A stretch of DNA of 64,000 nt. Origin: Stenotrophomonas maltophilia. Its GTDB lineage: Bacteria > Pseudomonadota > Gammaproteobacteria > Xanthomonadales > Xanthomonadaceae. Below the pieces are notes generated by a model. The model did no database searches. It was not told the DNA's origin and worked only from the letters and a program-made list of their open reading frames with translations. Below are positions 7,950-15,160 of the stretch, piece after piece. Position numbers and translations under genes: made by a program. The stretch covers positions 3,485,001 to 3,549,000 of the forward strand of contig NZ_CP154630.1 of NCBI RefSeq assembly GCF_039555535.1, written 5' to 3'. Numbering within the stretch: the first letter of the stretch is position 1; every line of letters begins with the position of its first letter.

Positions 7950-8309
7950 TCACTGACACTGCTCCAGGCACCGGTCCACCAGTTGCCGCATCGCCTCGCC
8001 CAGCGAGATCCCCGCCGTTCGGGCATCCCGCACCAGGCCCTCGGCCACCTCTTCGGTCACCTTCGGGTCCGGCAGAATCGCGCCGTAACGCATCCCATCA
8101 GGCCCATGCTTGGCACGGACTCGGGGCTCGAACGGCTGGCGGATGTCAGCATGGGCGGCCACCAGGGCAGCTAGGGCACCGCTGGCCGTAAGCCCCCGTT
8201 GGCGAGCGAGAGCCCGGAATGCGGCGGCCTTGTTGGCGGCAATGCGAACCATGGGCAACCGGCGGGGCACCGGTTGCTTGGGTCGGATGGCGTAGGGGTT
8301 ACGAACCAC
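7950..8309 (-). CDS. Hypothetical protein, possible DNA-binding (helical, CopG-like context)
   Basis: A 119-residue protein from a GTG start at 8309 with GGAGATCGCTC in front. It begins with RNPYAIRPKQPVPRRL, has a helical middle (AAFRALARQRGLTASGALAAL), and ends in RDARTAGISLGEAMRQLVDRC. A related protein occurs at 23633-24001 (shared pattern: A-F-x-A-L-A-x-x-x-G-L, H-A-x-I-R-x-P-F and A-x-RQLV-C), and a decayed copy of the C-terminus lies at 9565-9660. It overlaps the upstream gene by 11 bp. The small helical layout suits a plasmid DNA-binding protein, but this is inference. Confidence 0.6.
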   Translation of the reverse strand: MVRNPYAIRPKQPVPRRLPMVRIAANKAAAFRALARQRGLTASGALAALVAAHADIRQPFEPRVRAKHGPDGMRYGAILPDPKVTEEVAEGLVRDARTAGISLGEAMRQLVDRCLEQCQ

Positions 8310-8517
8310 GAGCGATCTCCTGCAAAACGCTATTGCTCCTCTTTTCTAAATCTTCTTTGTGGAGCTTGAGAAGCTCTCGCATATCTAGGACATGCGCATC
8401 GCTTTCAATCAGAACGTTGCATGCATCGACGTAGATCAGCTCTTTCTTCGGTCCAGACAACCGGCGCGGGGCCGGTTGCTTGGGTTGGATGGCGTAGGGG
8501 TTAAGCAACTTCCTCAT
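8299..8517 (-). CDS. Small hypothetical protein sharing an N-terminal motif with its neighbour
   Basis: A 72-residue protein (ATG at 8517) whose start overlaps the upstream gene by 17 bp. Residues 6-20 (NPYAIQPKQPAPRRL) match the N-terminus of the downstream protein at 7950-8309, after which the two sequences differ completely. The remainder (KKELIYVDACNVLIES, then a Leu-rich charged helix) might form a small alpha/beta unit. The shared N-terminal motif in adjacent unlike proteins suggests a targeting or assembly tag, or a recombination junction. Confidence 0.55.
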   Translation of the reverse strand: MRKLLNPYAIQPKQPAPRRLSGPKKELIYVDACNVLIESDAHVLDMRELLKLHKEDLEKRSNSVLQEIARGS

Positions 8518-8722
8518 CCTCGCCCTCCTGTCCGTAGGCCCAGACAAAACGCGTTTCATCCACGATGCGCATGTTGCGCCAGCCCAGGTTTTGCTCCAGA
8601 TCTTCCATGCCCGCTTCGGCTTCGGCGAGCGTCGAGTATTCCGCGTTCTCGATGGGCTCCCAGTTGCTGCTCCAGGTGTTGGTGGAGTAGTCGGCTTCGA
8701 TGGTGAAAGTGTTGCTTTGCAT
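8501..8722 (-). CDS. Small acidic hypothetical protein
   Basis: A 73-residue acidic protein from the ATG at 8722, with AAGGTAAGC upstream. An in-frame ATG 12 codons earlier corresponds to the leader frame (MPLTEKAKKV) that is a separate mini-frame in copy A, so in this cassette leader and gene are fused in frame and the longer form is possible. Contains NWEPIENAEYSTLAEAEAGM and a Glu-rich tail. First gene behind promoter repeat B. No family is recognised. Confidence 0.55.
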   Translation of the reverse strand: MQSNTFTIEADYSTNTWSSNWEPIENAEYSTLAEAEAGMEDLEQNLGWRNMRIVDETRFVWAYGQEGEDEEVA

Positions 8723-8734
8723 GGCGCTTACCTT

Positions 8735-8990
8735 TTTGGCTTTTTCGGTCAGCGGCATTGCTTTCCTATAAATCCAGGTTAAGACAGGCCCGGAAAATGT
8801 AAACTCAAAAACAACACATTTATTTGACTAAAGTGTAGAACTGACGGGCAACCGCAGAAAATACAAAAACCCTGAAACGCCTCACACTTCCAGCCAAGCA
8901 CCGGCCCCGGCGGAAGCCGAGGCCCCACCTGCCTTTTCCCCAACACGCTTTTGCTCTAGCCGCTTTTGCCGTTGCTCTTTCCACCCGCCG
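8735..8990 (-). repeat. Dispersed promoter/spacer repeat, copy B
   Basis: About 250 bp, nearly identical to copy C and to the proximal half of copy A. It includes CGTCAGTTCTACACTTTAGTCA on the minus strand (about 8822-8845), TGTTGTTTTTGAGTTTACATTT next to it, and the GCTTCCGCCGGGGCCGG hairpin-type spacer near 8900-8920. Confidence 0.75.
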
Positions 8991-8997
8991 CCAGCCA

Positions 8998-9021
8998 TAA
9001 AAAAGGCGGCCCATGGCCGCC
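8998..9021 (-). terminator. Rho-independent terminator
   Basis: Arms GGCGGCC (9005-9011) and GGCCGCC (9015-9021) with a CAT loop, followed on the minus strand by TTTTTT. It terminates the single-gene cassette 9061-9285. Confidence 0.75.
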
Positions 9022-9060
9022 TGTCTTTCACTGCCACCCGAGGGATGGCGTAGGACCTGC

Positions 9061-9285
9061 TCAAAACTCTGCAGCGATTTCCTCGTGATCCAACGCTTCG
9101 GAAACCTCGGCCAGGGTGGCATACCCGCGGAGGGTGCCTTGATGCTTCCCGTCAGAGAGCTCCCACCGCGGCATGGCTTCGCAGTTGTTGGCAGCTTCCA
9201 TTTTGACGTGGCGCCCAGCTTCGGAGAGTTCCAGACCCAAACGGGCGGCGCGGTTTTCGAGGGTTCGGCGGCGAGCGGTTTTCAT
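9061..9285 (-). CDS. Small hypothetical protein
   Basis: A 74-residue protein starting at 9285 behind AAAGGATTCATC. The first 20 residues are basic (MKTARRRTLENRAARLG), the rest acidic with EALDHEEIAAEF at the end. It stands alone between promoter repeat C and a terminator, so it is a one-gene cassette. The repeat-encoded leader frame is destroyed here (ATA instead of ATG). Family unknown. Confidence 0.55.
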   Translation of the reverse strand: MKTARRRTLENRAARLGLELSEAGRHVKMEAANNCEAMPRWELSDGKHQGTLRGYATLAEVSEALDHEEIAAEF

Positions 9286-9294
9286 GATGAATCC

Positions 9295-9545
9295 TTTGTT
9301 TTTCAGGTTAGCGGTATTGCCTCCCTATGAACCCAGGTTACGACAGGGCCGAAAAATGTAAATCCGAAAACAACACATTTTTTTGACTAAAGTGTAGAAC
9401 TGACGGGCAACCACAGAAAACACAAAAAATCCTGAAATGCCTCACATTCATAGCCAAGCACCGGGCCCGGCGAAAGCCGAGGCCCACCCGCCTTTTCCCC
9501 ACGTCGCTTTTGCTCTAGCCGCCTTTGACGTTGCTTTTTCTCTTC
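9295..9545 (-). repeat. Dispersed promoter/spacer repeat, copy C
   Basis: About 250 bp, nearly identical to copy B (same CGTCAGTTCTACACTTTAGTCA block around 9385-9407 and same hairpin-type spacer around 9450-9500). The distal end matches the start of the extended spacer of copies A, D and E before diverging at TCTCTTCAAGATCTC. Confidence 0.75.
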
Positions 9546-9564
9546 AAGATCTCAAAATAACTCG

Positions 9565-9660
9565 GCGGCTCTGTTTAAGAGACCGGTCTACCAGCTGCCT
9601 CTTCGCCCTGCCCAGCGCGATCCCACCGGCTGTCTCCCTGGCCAGCCGGGTGCCGATCCC
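9565..9660 (-). pseudogene. Decayed C-terminal fragment of a 7950-8309-type gene
   Basis: On the minus strand this stretch reads RETAGGIALGRAKRQLVDRS, which aligns with RDARTAGISLGEAMRQLVDRC of the gene at 7950-8309. There is no matching start or N-terminal part, and the reading frame upstream is unrelated. It lies directly behind repeat C, as the intact gene lies behind repeat A, so a cassette has lost most of its last gene. Confidence 0.6.
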
Positions 9661-9859
9661 AGCAGCTCGACAGGAGCCAAAAGAAAACTCCGTCAGATGC
9701 CTGGTCGAATAGCAGGTGTGCTTAGGCGTCGCGCAACCAAATCCGGCGAACGTGTCCGTCGACGAACCCGTTGAAAGTTCCTCTCCTTGCGTGCTAACGC
9801 TAGGCACCATCAATGTTCGGCTAAGATTGAACGCATCACCCTTTTGAGATGGAGATTTG

Positions 9860-10180
9860 ATGGACAGCAAACAGGAAGCGAAGTTCGAACAGGTGCTTCT
9901 CGAAGCTGTGGACCAGGCCAAGGCATTCAACTATCACCCAAACCGTTTCGTAGCGATGATCCGCAGCAAGGGACCATTTCAAACGGTCAAGGACATCGTC
10001 GCGAGCGCTAAGCCCTCGGACGGCTTCAACGAGTTGCTACTGGCGGGCCGAATGGACCTGACCTGTGAGGCCATCATCGTGCAGACCGAATGGCGCACGT
10101 TCTTCGATGAAGATCTTCTGGCGATCGCAGAACGGCGGCTCACTGCGCATGGCTACGCTTGGACCCGATTCGCGGAATGA
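9860..10180 (+). CDS. Conserved hypothetical protein
   Basis: A 106-residue protein from the ATG at 9860, with GGAGATTTG directly upstream. It is helical, with FEQVLLEAVDQAKAFNYHPN and RFVAMIRSKG, then SDGFNELLLAGRMDLTCEAI and WRTFFDEDLLAIAERRL. This last pattern (L-x-x-G-R-x-D-L-x-x-E, then EDLLAIAERRL) recurs, from memory, in many short unannotated bacterial proteins. The activity is not known to me. It is the only rightward gene between 5.9 and 13.2 kb, with about 200 bp of its own leader. Confidence 0.7.
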   Translation: MDSKQEAKFEQVLLEAVDQAKAFNYHPNRFVAMIRSKGPFQTVKDIVASAKPSDGFNELLLAGRMDLTCEAIIVQTEWRTFFDEDLLAIAERRLTAHGYAWTRFAE

Positions 10181-10280
10181 TGGACCGAGTGCGCCTGCTT
10201 CGCATGGGGCTGGTTTGCCTAGTCCGAACATGGAAGCACCGGTCTATGCTCCGCTCAATCAACCGAGCATCTGCCCTGCC

Positions 10281-10787
10281 CTACCTTTTCAATCCCAACC
10301 ACGTGAGCACCACCGCCGAAACAACGGCAAGCAGGAGCCCGATGCCGGCCTTGCCCAAGTTGTCCGCCAGCCAAGAACCCAAGCGGCGGTAAAGGCTATC
10401 CTCCCCCGGCGGGGCCTGGATGTAGCGCGATGTGACGTCCTGCCCTTCTTCCGCCAGATCTTCGTTGCCCCAAGAGTAGCGCCCCAGGAACACCACTCCG
10501 CCACCTCGGTTGAGCTCATCTGTATTGCGGCGACTCGCCTCTGCCAGCGCCTCCAAAGTGGGCGCGGCGGCTTCGACAGTGGCTCGTATAGCGGTCCAAG
10601 TGATGTCCCGCGTTTGGACAACCGAGTTGTCCGGCAGGAGGACCGGTTTGCCCTGCTTGTATGGCCTAACAAAGCGCCGCTTTAGCTCAGCTGCCGTCAA
10701 ATCGGTGAACAAGGCCTTCTTCTTGTCGCTTCCTTTGAGCAACACGATGACGTGGTGGAAGCGTCCGGAGCTTTGGATTTCAGCCAT
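10281..10787 (-). CDS. Tail-anchored membrane protein in the ParA operon
   Basis: A 168-residue protein starting 3 bp after the stop of the preceding gene. The N-terminal 130 residues are soluble (FHHVIVLLKGSDKKKALFTD near the start, then GGGVVFLGRYSWGNEDLAEEG). The C-terminus carries one hydrophobic helix (AGIGLLLAVVSAVVLTWLG) ending in KR, typical of a tail anchor. No family is recognised. Tight coupling to a ParA-type ATPase and a basic-tailed protein suggests a partition or positioning role at the membrane; this is inference. Confidence 0.65.
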   Translation of the reverse strand: MAEIQSSGRFHHVIVLLKGSDKKKALFTDLTAAELKRRFVRPYKQGKPVLLPDNSVVQTRDITWTAIRATVEAAAPTLEALAEASRRNTDELNRGGGVVFLGRYSWGNEDLAEEGQDVTSRYIQAPPGEDSLYRRLGSWLADNLGKAGIGLLLAVVSAVVLTWLGLKR

Positions 10788-10790
10788 GGA

Positions 10791-11369
10791 CTAACGAGCC
10801 CTCCGGGCCTGGCCTACCAGTGCCTTCCGAACCTGTCTCCGCATCGGATCTAGGTCATCGGTTGCCGTGGTCACTACGAGGCGACGTTTGCTCTTTTTGA
10901 GCTCCTGGCAGGCCCAGGACGCCAGCGCGATGAGCGCAGTGGTGAGAATCGGCTGCTCTTCCCCGGTGACGTCCTGAATCTGCTCACGCAGCTTGGGCGG
11001 CACGGTGACCATCGTTCGCTCCACACGCGCCCCGTTCTCGTCGCGGTAGTCAAACATGGTGGAGTCGCGTCCCACCTCCAGATGAACCCTCTGGCCGTCC
11101 CGCAAGTAGGGCCGCTCTTCTTGGAAATCGAAGTAGGTCTTTCGTCCTGGCGCGTCCCCTGCAGCCACCATCAGCTCTGCCAGCTGCTCTTCGGAAAACT
11201 GGTCCAGATCAATGAGCGGCGCATACTCCCGCTGCGGCTTGGCATGAACCACTTTCGCAGCCATGGACAGATCTTTGCGGGCCGGAGCCTTCTTGGCCAC
11301 GGCGTTCTTGGTAGGGGTCTTCTTGGCAGCCATGAGGTCCGGCAGGGGCAGCATTGGGAGCTCCATCAT
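10791..11369 (-). CDS. Basic-tailed protein, candidate ParA partner
   Basis: A 192-residue protein whose ATG overlaps the parA stop (ATGA-type junction). Residues 14-42 are Lys/Ala/Pro-rich (AAKKTPTKNAVAKKAPARKD), similar to histone H1-like tails that bind DNA. The middle has RTYFDFQEERPYLRDG-like sequence, then TMVTVPPKLREQIQDVTGEE, which resembles a ribbon-helix-helix strand and helix (RTMVTVPPKLREQI). It ends in a basic helix. Position directly after parA is that of a centromere-binding ParB-type protein, but no ParB nuclease fold is visible. If it binds DNA it may use the RTMVTVPPKL segment. Confidence 0.6.
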   Translation of the reverse strand: MMELPMLPLPDLMAAKKTPTKNAVAKKAPARKDLSMAAKVVHAKPQREYAPLIDLDQFSEEQLAELMVAAGDAPGRKTYFDFQEERPYLRDGQRVHLEVGRDSTMFDYRDENGARVERTMVTVPPKLREQIQDVTGEEQPILTTALIALASWACQELKKSKRRLVVTTATDDLDPMRRQVRKALVGQARRAR

Positions 11370-11950
11370 GCATGCCCCCGGCCCGGGTTGGCCAATCTTT
11401 TTTGGATAGCCTGACCTACCCGCAATATATCTTCTCGGGCGTTAGCCACGCCCGCGCCGCGCATGGAAAAGACGGTCTCCCCCAGCTCATAGAAGCTTCC
11501 CAGCGCAGCGCGCTCGGGGATGACGATGGCCCCGGCCAGCTCCGGGTCTTCCAGCCGCCGGCGGTGTTCAGCCCGCTTGATGTTGACCCGGTTGGCCACC
11601 GGTAGGAAGGCCTTGCCCTGCTTCCGGAGGGTCTCGATGGTATGCAGGTAGACGACGTAACTCCCGCCGTCGAGCAGAGTGGGAACGATGTAGAGGTCGC
11701 CATCCGGAAGCTGATCTTTCACTGGGGCGCTGGGCGGCAGGTCTTGGATTTCCAAGTCGAACCCGGGGGAGGCCGAACGGCCCACGGTGAATGGGGTTTG
11801 GTCGGAAAGCGCGGCCCAGGCAACAGAACAGCAGTGCGGATCTCGGTCGTTCACCAAAACTCGGTGTTGGGAGGCGAAGAGCGCAGCAAGATTGAGCGAA
11901 AGCGTCGTTTTGCCAACGCCCCCTTTGAAACAACAGACGACGAGACGCAT
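11366..11950 (-). CDS. parA: ParA-family partition ATPase
   Basis: A 194-residue protein with the deviant Walker A motif KGGVGKTT at residues 9-16 immediately after the first strand (MRLVVCCF), as in ParA/MinD ATPases. Then LNLAALFASQHRVLVNDRDPH supplies the second strand and the D-x-D-P-x switch region. VANRV and NIKRAEHRRR are in the place of the third conserved block. At 194 residues it is the short (type Ib-like, no N-terminal HTH) form, which is usually autoregulated by its partner protein. It heads a three-gene operon with a basic-tailed protein and a tail-anchored protein. Likely role: segregation of this replicon. Confidence 0.85.
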   Translation of the reverse strand: MRLVVCCFKGGVGKTTLSLNLAALFASQHRVLVNDRDPHCCSVAWAALSDQTPFTVGRSASPGFDLEIQDLPPSAPVKDQLPDGDLYIVPTLLDGGSYVVYLHTIETLRKQGKAFLPVANRVNIKRAEHRRRLEDPELAGAIVIPERAALGSFYELGETVFSMRGAGVANAREDILRVGQAIQKRLANPGRGHA

Positions 11951-12146
11951 GATAGAGATCCCTTTATGGGTAGGTCATGCAACACACTAGGCTGCAAACC
12001 TAATCCCGCAAGGGCCTCTGCATCCAGAGGGTTTTCGCCGTGCAGACGTCCGGGATTCAGCGACTCAGGCCGCGGCGGGAGCCGTGGCCCTCCCCGCCCC
12101 TTCTCCCACGACGCCTTTCGGCGGCGAGTAGCCGCCGGCACGTGCT

Positions 12147-12617
12147 TCAAACCTCTTCAGCGACCGGTTGCTGAGTCTTGATGAACGCTGGGTGGTAGCG
12201 GTGAAGGTGGGTGTTCATCAAATCCGCGGTATGGCGTGCGAACCATGCCTGCATTGCCGGGCACAGAACGCCTCCACAGACCTCTGCGACGCTCCGACCT
12301 TCTGAGATCTGACGACGTTCTAGCTTCCCGGTGTGCCCCCGTCGCACCACGAACCGCTCCCCAATCCGGACCAGCGGGTTGGCCCCGGCGTCCATGAGCG
12401 CTTCGATCATCGCGGCATAGCGCGCCGCCAGGATCCGGTCCGACTGGATCGCCTTGGCATACATGACGGAGGCGACGGCCAACGCAGTGATGCCAGGATC
12501 GCCCGCCACGCCAGCGTCGAGGTCGGGCGTCCCCTTGAGCGAGTGCAGCCACCCATAGAACGCCAGCGGGTCGTTGGTTTGGATGGCCCTGATGAGGCTT
12601 TCGGTCCCGGCACTCAT
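12147..12617 (-). CDS. Hypothetical protein with an ankyrin-like segment
   Basis: A 156-residue protein whose ATG (12617) overlaps the previous stop (ATGA junction). The middle part reads PGITALAVASVMYAKAI, followed by MIEALMDAGANPLVRIGERF, which resembles one ankyrin repeat pair (G-x-T-A-L-x-x-A and L-L-x-x-G-A-N-P). No signal peptide. It ends a three-gene operon with a membrane protein and a short charged protein. A larger ankyrin protein occurs at 52066-53820. Confidence 0.6.
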   Translation of the reverse strand: MSAGTESLIRAIQTNDPLAFYGWLHSLKGTPDLDAGVAGDPGITALAVASVMYAKAIQSDRILAARYAAMIEALMDAGANPLVRIGERFVVRRGHTGKLERRQISEGRSVAEVCGGVLCPAMQAWFARHTADLMNTHLHRYHPAFIKTQQPVAEEV

Positions 12618-12859
12618 TGCCCACCTCCCAGAACCCCGATGAGCACCAAGGCCACCAACGCGTAGAACGGCACCAGCACGATGCTCCACCACGTCTTCGA
12701 AACCTCTTGCAGCACCCTTCCTTGGCGATGCTCCGCCGGCAGTTGATAGAAGCGCACCAGGGCGCGCCCGGCGGAGATGGGGTTGGCGACCAGGTCCCGG
12801 TAGAACACCGCGGTGCCCAGGAGACCGACAAACAGCAGGGCCATGTTCAAGAGGCTCAT
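12614..12859 (-). CDS. Small two-helix membrane protein
   Basis: An 81-residue protein from the ATG at 12859, overlapping the upstream stop (ATGA). Two hydrophobic segments: MSLLNMALLFVGLLGTAVFY at the N-terminus and WWSIVLVPFYALVALVLIGV near the C-terminus, with a charged loop (NPISAGRALVRFYQLPAEHR) between. No family is recognised. Translation is coupled on both sides. Confidence 0.6.
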   Translation of the reverse strand: MSLLNMALLFVGLLGTAVFYRDLVANPISAGRALVRFYQLPAEHRQGRVLQEVSKTWWSIVLVPFYALVALVLIGVLGGGQ

Positions 12860-13083
12860 GCGAAGCGCTCCTCTTCCTTCTTCCAACGCCGCTCATGGCG
12901 GGCGCGGGTGGCCAAGCGCTGGATCCTGCGGTGCTTGTCGGCCAGCTGATTGAGGCCATTGGTGCGGTCCAGGAACCGCGCGGCGGTGTGGAGTTGGAAA
13001 TGCGCCAGGTCAGTGCTGGCAGGCTCGACGGGATGAATCTTCATGTCTTCACTCTCTTTTTGTGGATAGGTCGGTTTACCCAT
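12856..13083 (-). CDS. Short charged hypothetical protein
   Basis: A 75-residue protein from the ATG at 13083, which has AGGAGCGG 7 bp upstream. An internal ATG at 13044 (MKIHPVEPAS) behind a weaker AGAGAG could give a 62-residue form. The C-terminal half is strongly basic (HRRIQRLATRARHERRWKKE). It heads the operon 13083 to 12147 and lies behind the TTTTAGTCA box of the 13.15 kb promoter. Family unknown. Confidence 0.5.
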   Translation of the reverse strand: MGKPTYPQKESEDMKIHPVEPASTDLAHFQLHTAARFLDRTNGLNQLADKHRRIQRLATRARHERRWKKEEERFA

Positions 13084-13138
13084 TAAACCGCTCCTACACA
13101 CGATCCAACCACATCGCCAACCGATGTCAACCCATTGA

Positions 13139-13170
13139 TTTGAAAGATTTTTGACTAAAATCAAGAACTG
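13139..13170 (-). promoter_or_regulatory. Promoter box shared with the dispersed repeats
   Basis: On the minus strand CGGCAGTTCTTGATTTTAGTCA matches the block CG(T/G)CAGTT(C/T)T...TTTAGTCA of repeats A-E. A TTGACA hexamer follows about 25 bp closer to the gene starting at 13083. The box lacks the flanking repeat spacer, so selection has kept the box itself. Confidence 0.5.
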
Positions 13171-13215
13171 CCGTCGGGGCTTGTCAAAACGCGGTTGTGT
13201 CGCATGCTGAAGTGC

Positions 13216-15129
13216 ATGACACCGCATGCCCGCCCTCGCCGCCGTTCTTCCGCTCCAGGCTTTGGCCTGGTCGAGTTGCTGCTCGCATTGGGGGTTGCCA
13301 CCGCAATGGGCGCCGCCGCGTTTTGGGTCTACCCCCGCGTCACCACTCGGGTCAACGTGGCGTCGGACGTCGAGAACGTTCGGGACCTGGCCAGCCGCGT
13401 TGATCGGTCCCATGGCGTCGTCGGTTCGTTCCGCGGCGTCAGCACGTTGAACGTCCTCGAAGAAGGGCTGGCCCCTGCCGACTTCCGCCAAGGCAGCGCA
13501 GCGACCATGAGCAACGCGTGGGGCGGCGCAGTGACCGTGTCCCCGGCCACGGTGCGCTTGGCGGGGGATGCCTTCTCCGTGGGGCTGTCCGGGCTTCCTG
13601 CGCGGGCCTGCGTGCCGTTCGTCTCCGCCCTTGCGGGCGACGCGAACGTGCGGGACGTGATCGTGGGCAACACCAGTGTTTTGTTGGGCAACGGCGGAAC
13701 CCTAGACATCCCCGGCTTGGGATTGGCGTGCGGGGCCGATGGGGCCGTGGTCGATGTCGTTTACTACTCAGGCCTTGTGGCCGGCTCGTCGGTGGCCGTG
13801 GTGCCCACGCTTCCCCTGCCCTCCACGCCCGCCGTCCCTGGCCCCTCAACGCCAACCCCGGCTGGACCCGTCACTGGTGCGCCCAGCGTGAGCGATGCGG
13901 TGCCGGGCGTTCCTGGGAGCGTGTCGTCAGGCCCTGGGGTTGATCCCTCCCCGCCGCTTCCTCCGCTTCCTGATGCACCCAGTGTTCTGGTGCCTCAGCC
14001 GCTCCCAACGCCGGTCCCCACCCCGGCTCCGCCGGCTTTGGTGCCGTGCCGGCAATCGGAAAGCTCGGCGGCTCGGGCGAGCTGTCCGGCGGGCACGTGG
14101 GGCACGGAAACGGTGCGGACACGCCAGGTCTGCGCCGCTGCTGACGTAGATCCAACCTCAGACGCTGCATGGGCTCGTCCGGAGGCGTGGGTTCAAGCCC
14201 AGACGGTGGTAACCGTGACGGCGAGGGATTGCCAGGCCTGCCCTGGAGCCGCCCAGGAGGAACGGGATCAATGGCTGCCCACTTCGCAAGCCTGCCCGTC
14301 AGGCCAAACCGGCACGCATACCTGGGAGCGGCAGCAGGTCAGATCGCGGGACGTGTTCACCCATTGCCCGTTCGGCACCGCCGCCCTGCCCGGCCCCACT
14401 TACGGCGGCTGGTCCAACTGGGTGGATACAGGGGCGCGTCGCAACGAGGTCAACACCTGCAAGCCCACGGCTGCTCGCTGCAGCGATGGCAGCTTGCAAG
14501 TGGTGGCGTGGCATTCGGGCGACTGGCAAGACTTGCCGCCGCTGGTTGGTTCCTGGGCGCTTCAGTATTGGTATTCCGATGCGGTGGTGCGACTGACGCC
14601 GGCGGAAAAAGCCAAGCTGGACTGGGCCATCAACAACGTGCCCATCCAACGGGTGGAGACGCCCGCACCGATGCCCGGCAACTGGCCCGCCAACGTGAGC
14701 GAGTCGGCTTTTTACGAAGAGCAATGCAACGCGCTTTCGGACGCGGGGAACATCCGTTACGCCTACTCTTACGACTTTGAGTGCGTCGCTAATATGGGAT
14801 GGCACTACTGCGACTACAACTGGACCAGCGGCGGCACGTCCTTGGCCGTATGCCGGCAAGCATGCGCGTCCGATTTGGTGGGCAAGAGCAACAATCCGTA
14901 TCGCTGGGAGTGGCCCGAGTCGTCGGTGGTGGCTTCGACGCCCTACACCACCTGCACGGGCCAGCCCGGATGCACGCCCAACGGCGGTTTTGGCACCCAG
15001 CAAGGCCTGCCGGCGTGCAACGAGCACAACGTGGGCGAGACCTTCGCGTTCAACTGGTATCGCCAGTTCTACAACCCCGTGCGGGTGGACTACCAGACGC
15101 TGACGCTGACATGCAGAGGGCCTAGCTGA
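13216..15129 (+). CDS. Type IV prepilin (PilS/PilV-like) fused to a Cys-rich C-terminal domain
   Basis: A 637-residue protein if started at 13216; GTG at 13195 and ATG at 13204 are in-frame alternatives. The leader MTPHARPRRRSSAPG is followed by FGLVELLLALGVATAMGAAA, a class-III-like prepilin signal with the cleavage glycine and Glu at +5. Residues ~80-160 fit the PilS N-terminal pilin fold (WGGAVTVSPATVRLAGDAFS, then LSGLPARACVPFVSAL). A Pro/Ser/Thr linker (~190-270) leads to a large C-terminal region with at least 14 cysteines and many Trp, as in adhesive tip proteins. It would be exported and added to a thin conjugative or adhesive type IV pilus. No other pilus gene is in the window. Confidence 0.75.
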   Translation: MTPHARPRRRSSAPGFGLVELLLALGVATAMGAAAFWVYPRVTTRVNVASDVENVRDLASRVDRSHGVVGSFRGVSTLNVLEEGLAPADFRQGSAATMSNAWGGAVTVSPATVRLAGDAFSVGLSGLPARACVPFVSALAGDANVRDVIVGNTSVLLGNGGTLDIPGLGLACGADGAVVDVVYYSGLVAGSSVAVVPTLPLPSTPAVPGPSTPTPAGPVTGAPSVSDAVPGVPGSVSSGPGVDPSPPLPPLPDAPSVLVPQPLPTPVPTPAPPALVPCRQSESSAARASCPAGTWGTETVRTRQVCAAADVDPTSDAAWARPEAWVQAQTVVTVTARDCQACPGAAQEERDQWLPTSQACPSGQTGTHTWERQQVRSRDVFTHCPFGTAALPGPTYGGWSNWVDTGARRNEVNTCKPTAARCSDGSLQVVAWHSGDWQDLPPLVGSWALQYWYSDAVVRLTPAEKAKLDWAINNVPIQRVETPAPMPGNWPANVSESAFYEEQCNALSDAGNIRYAYSYDFECVANMGWHYCDYNWTSGGTSLAVCRQACASDLVGKSNNPYRWEWPESSVVASTPYTTCTGQPGCTPNGGFGTQQGLPACNEHNVGETFAFNWYRQFYNPVRVDYQTLTLTCRGPS

Positions 15130-15160
15130 TGTGCCAGGGACCATCGTCCCCGCCCATAGG

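Noticed and set aside
13216..15129. Shufflon-type variable pilin tip
   Set aside because: No inverted 19-bp sfx-like repeats and no Rci-type recombinase lie nearby; the right-edge integrase is far away and different in context.
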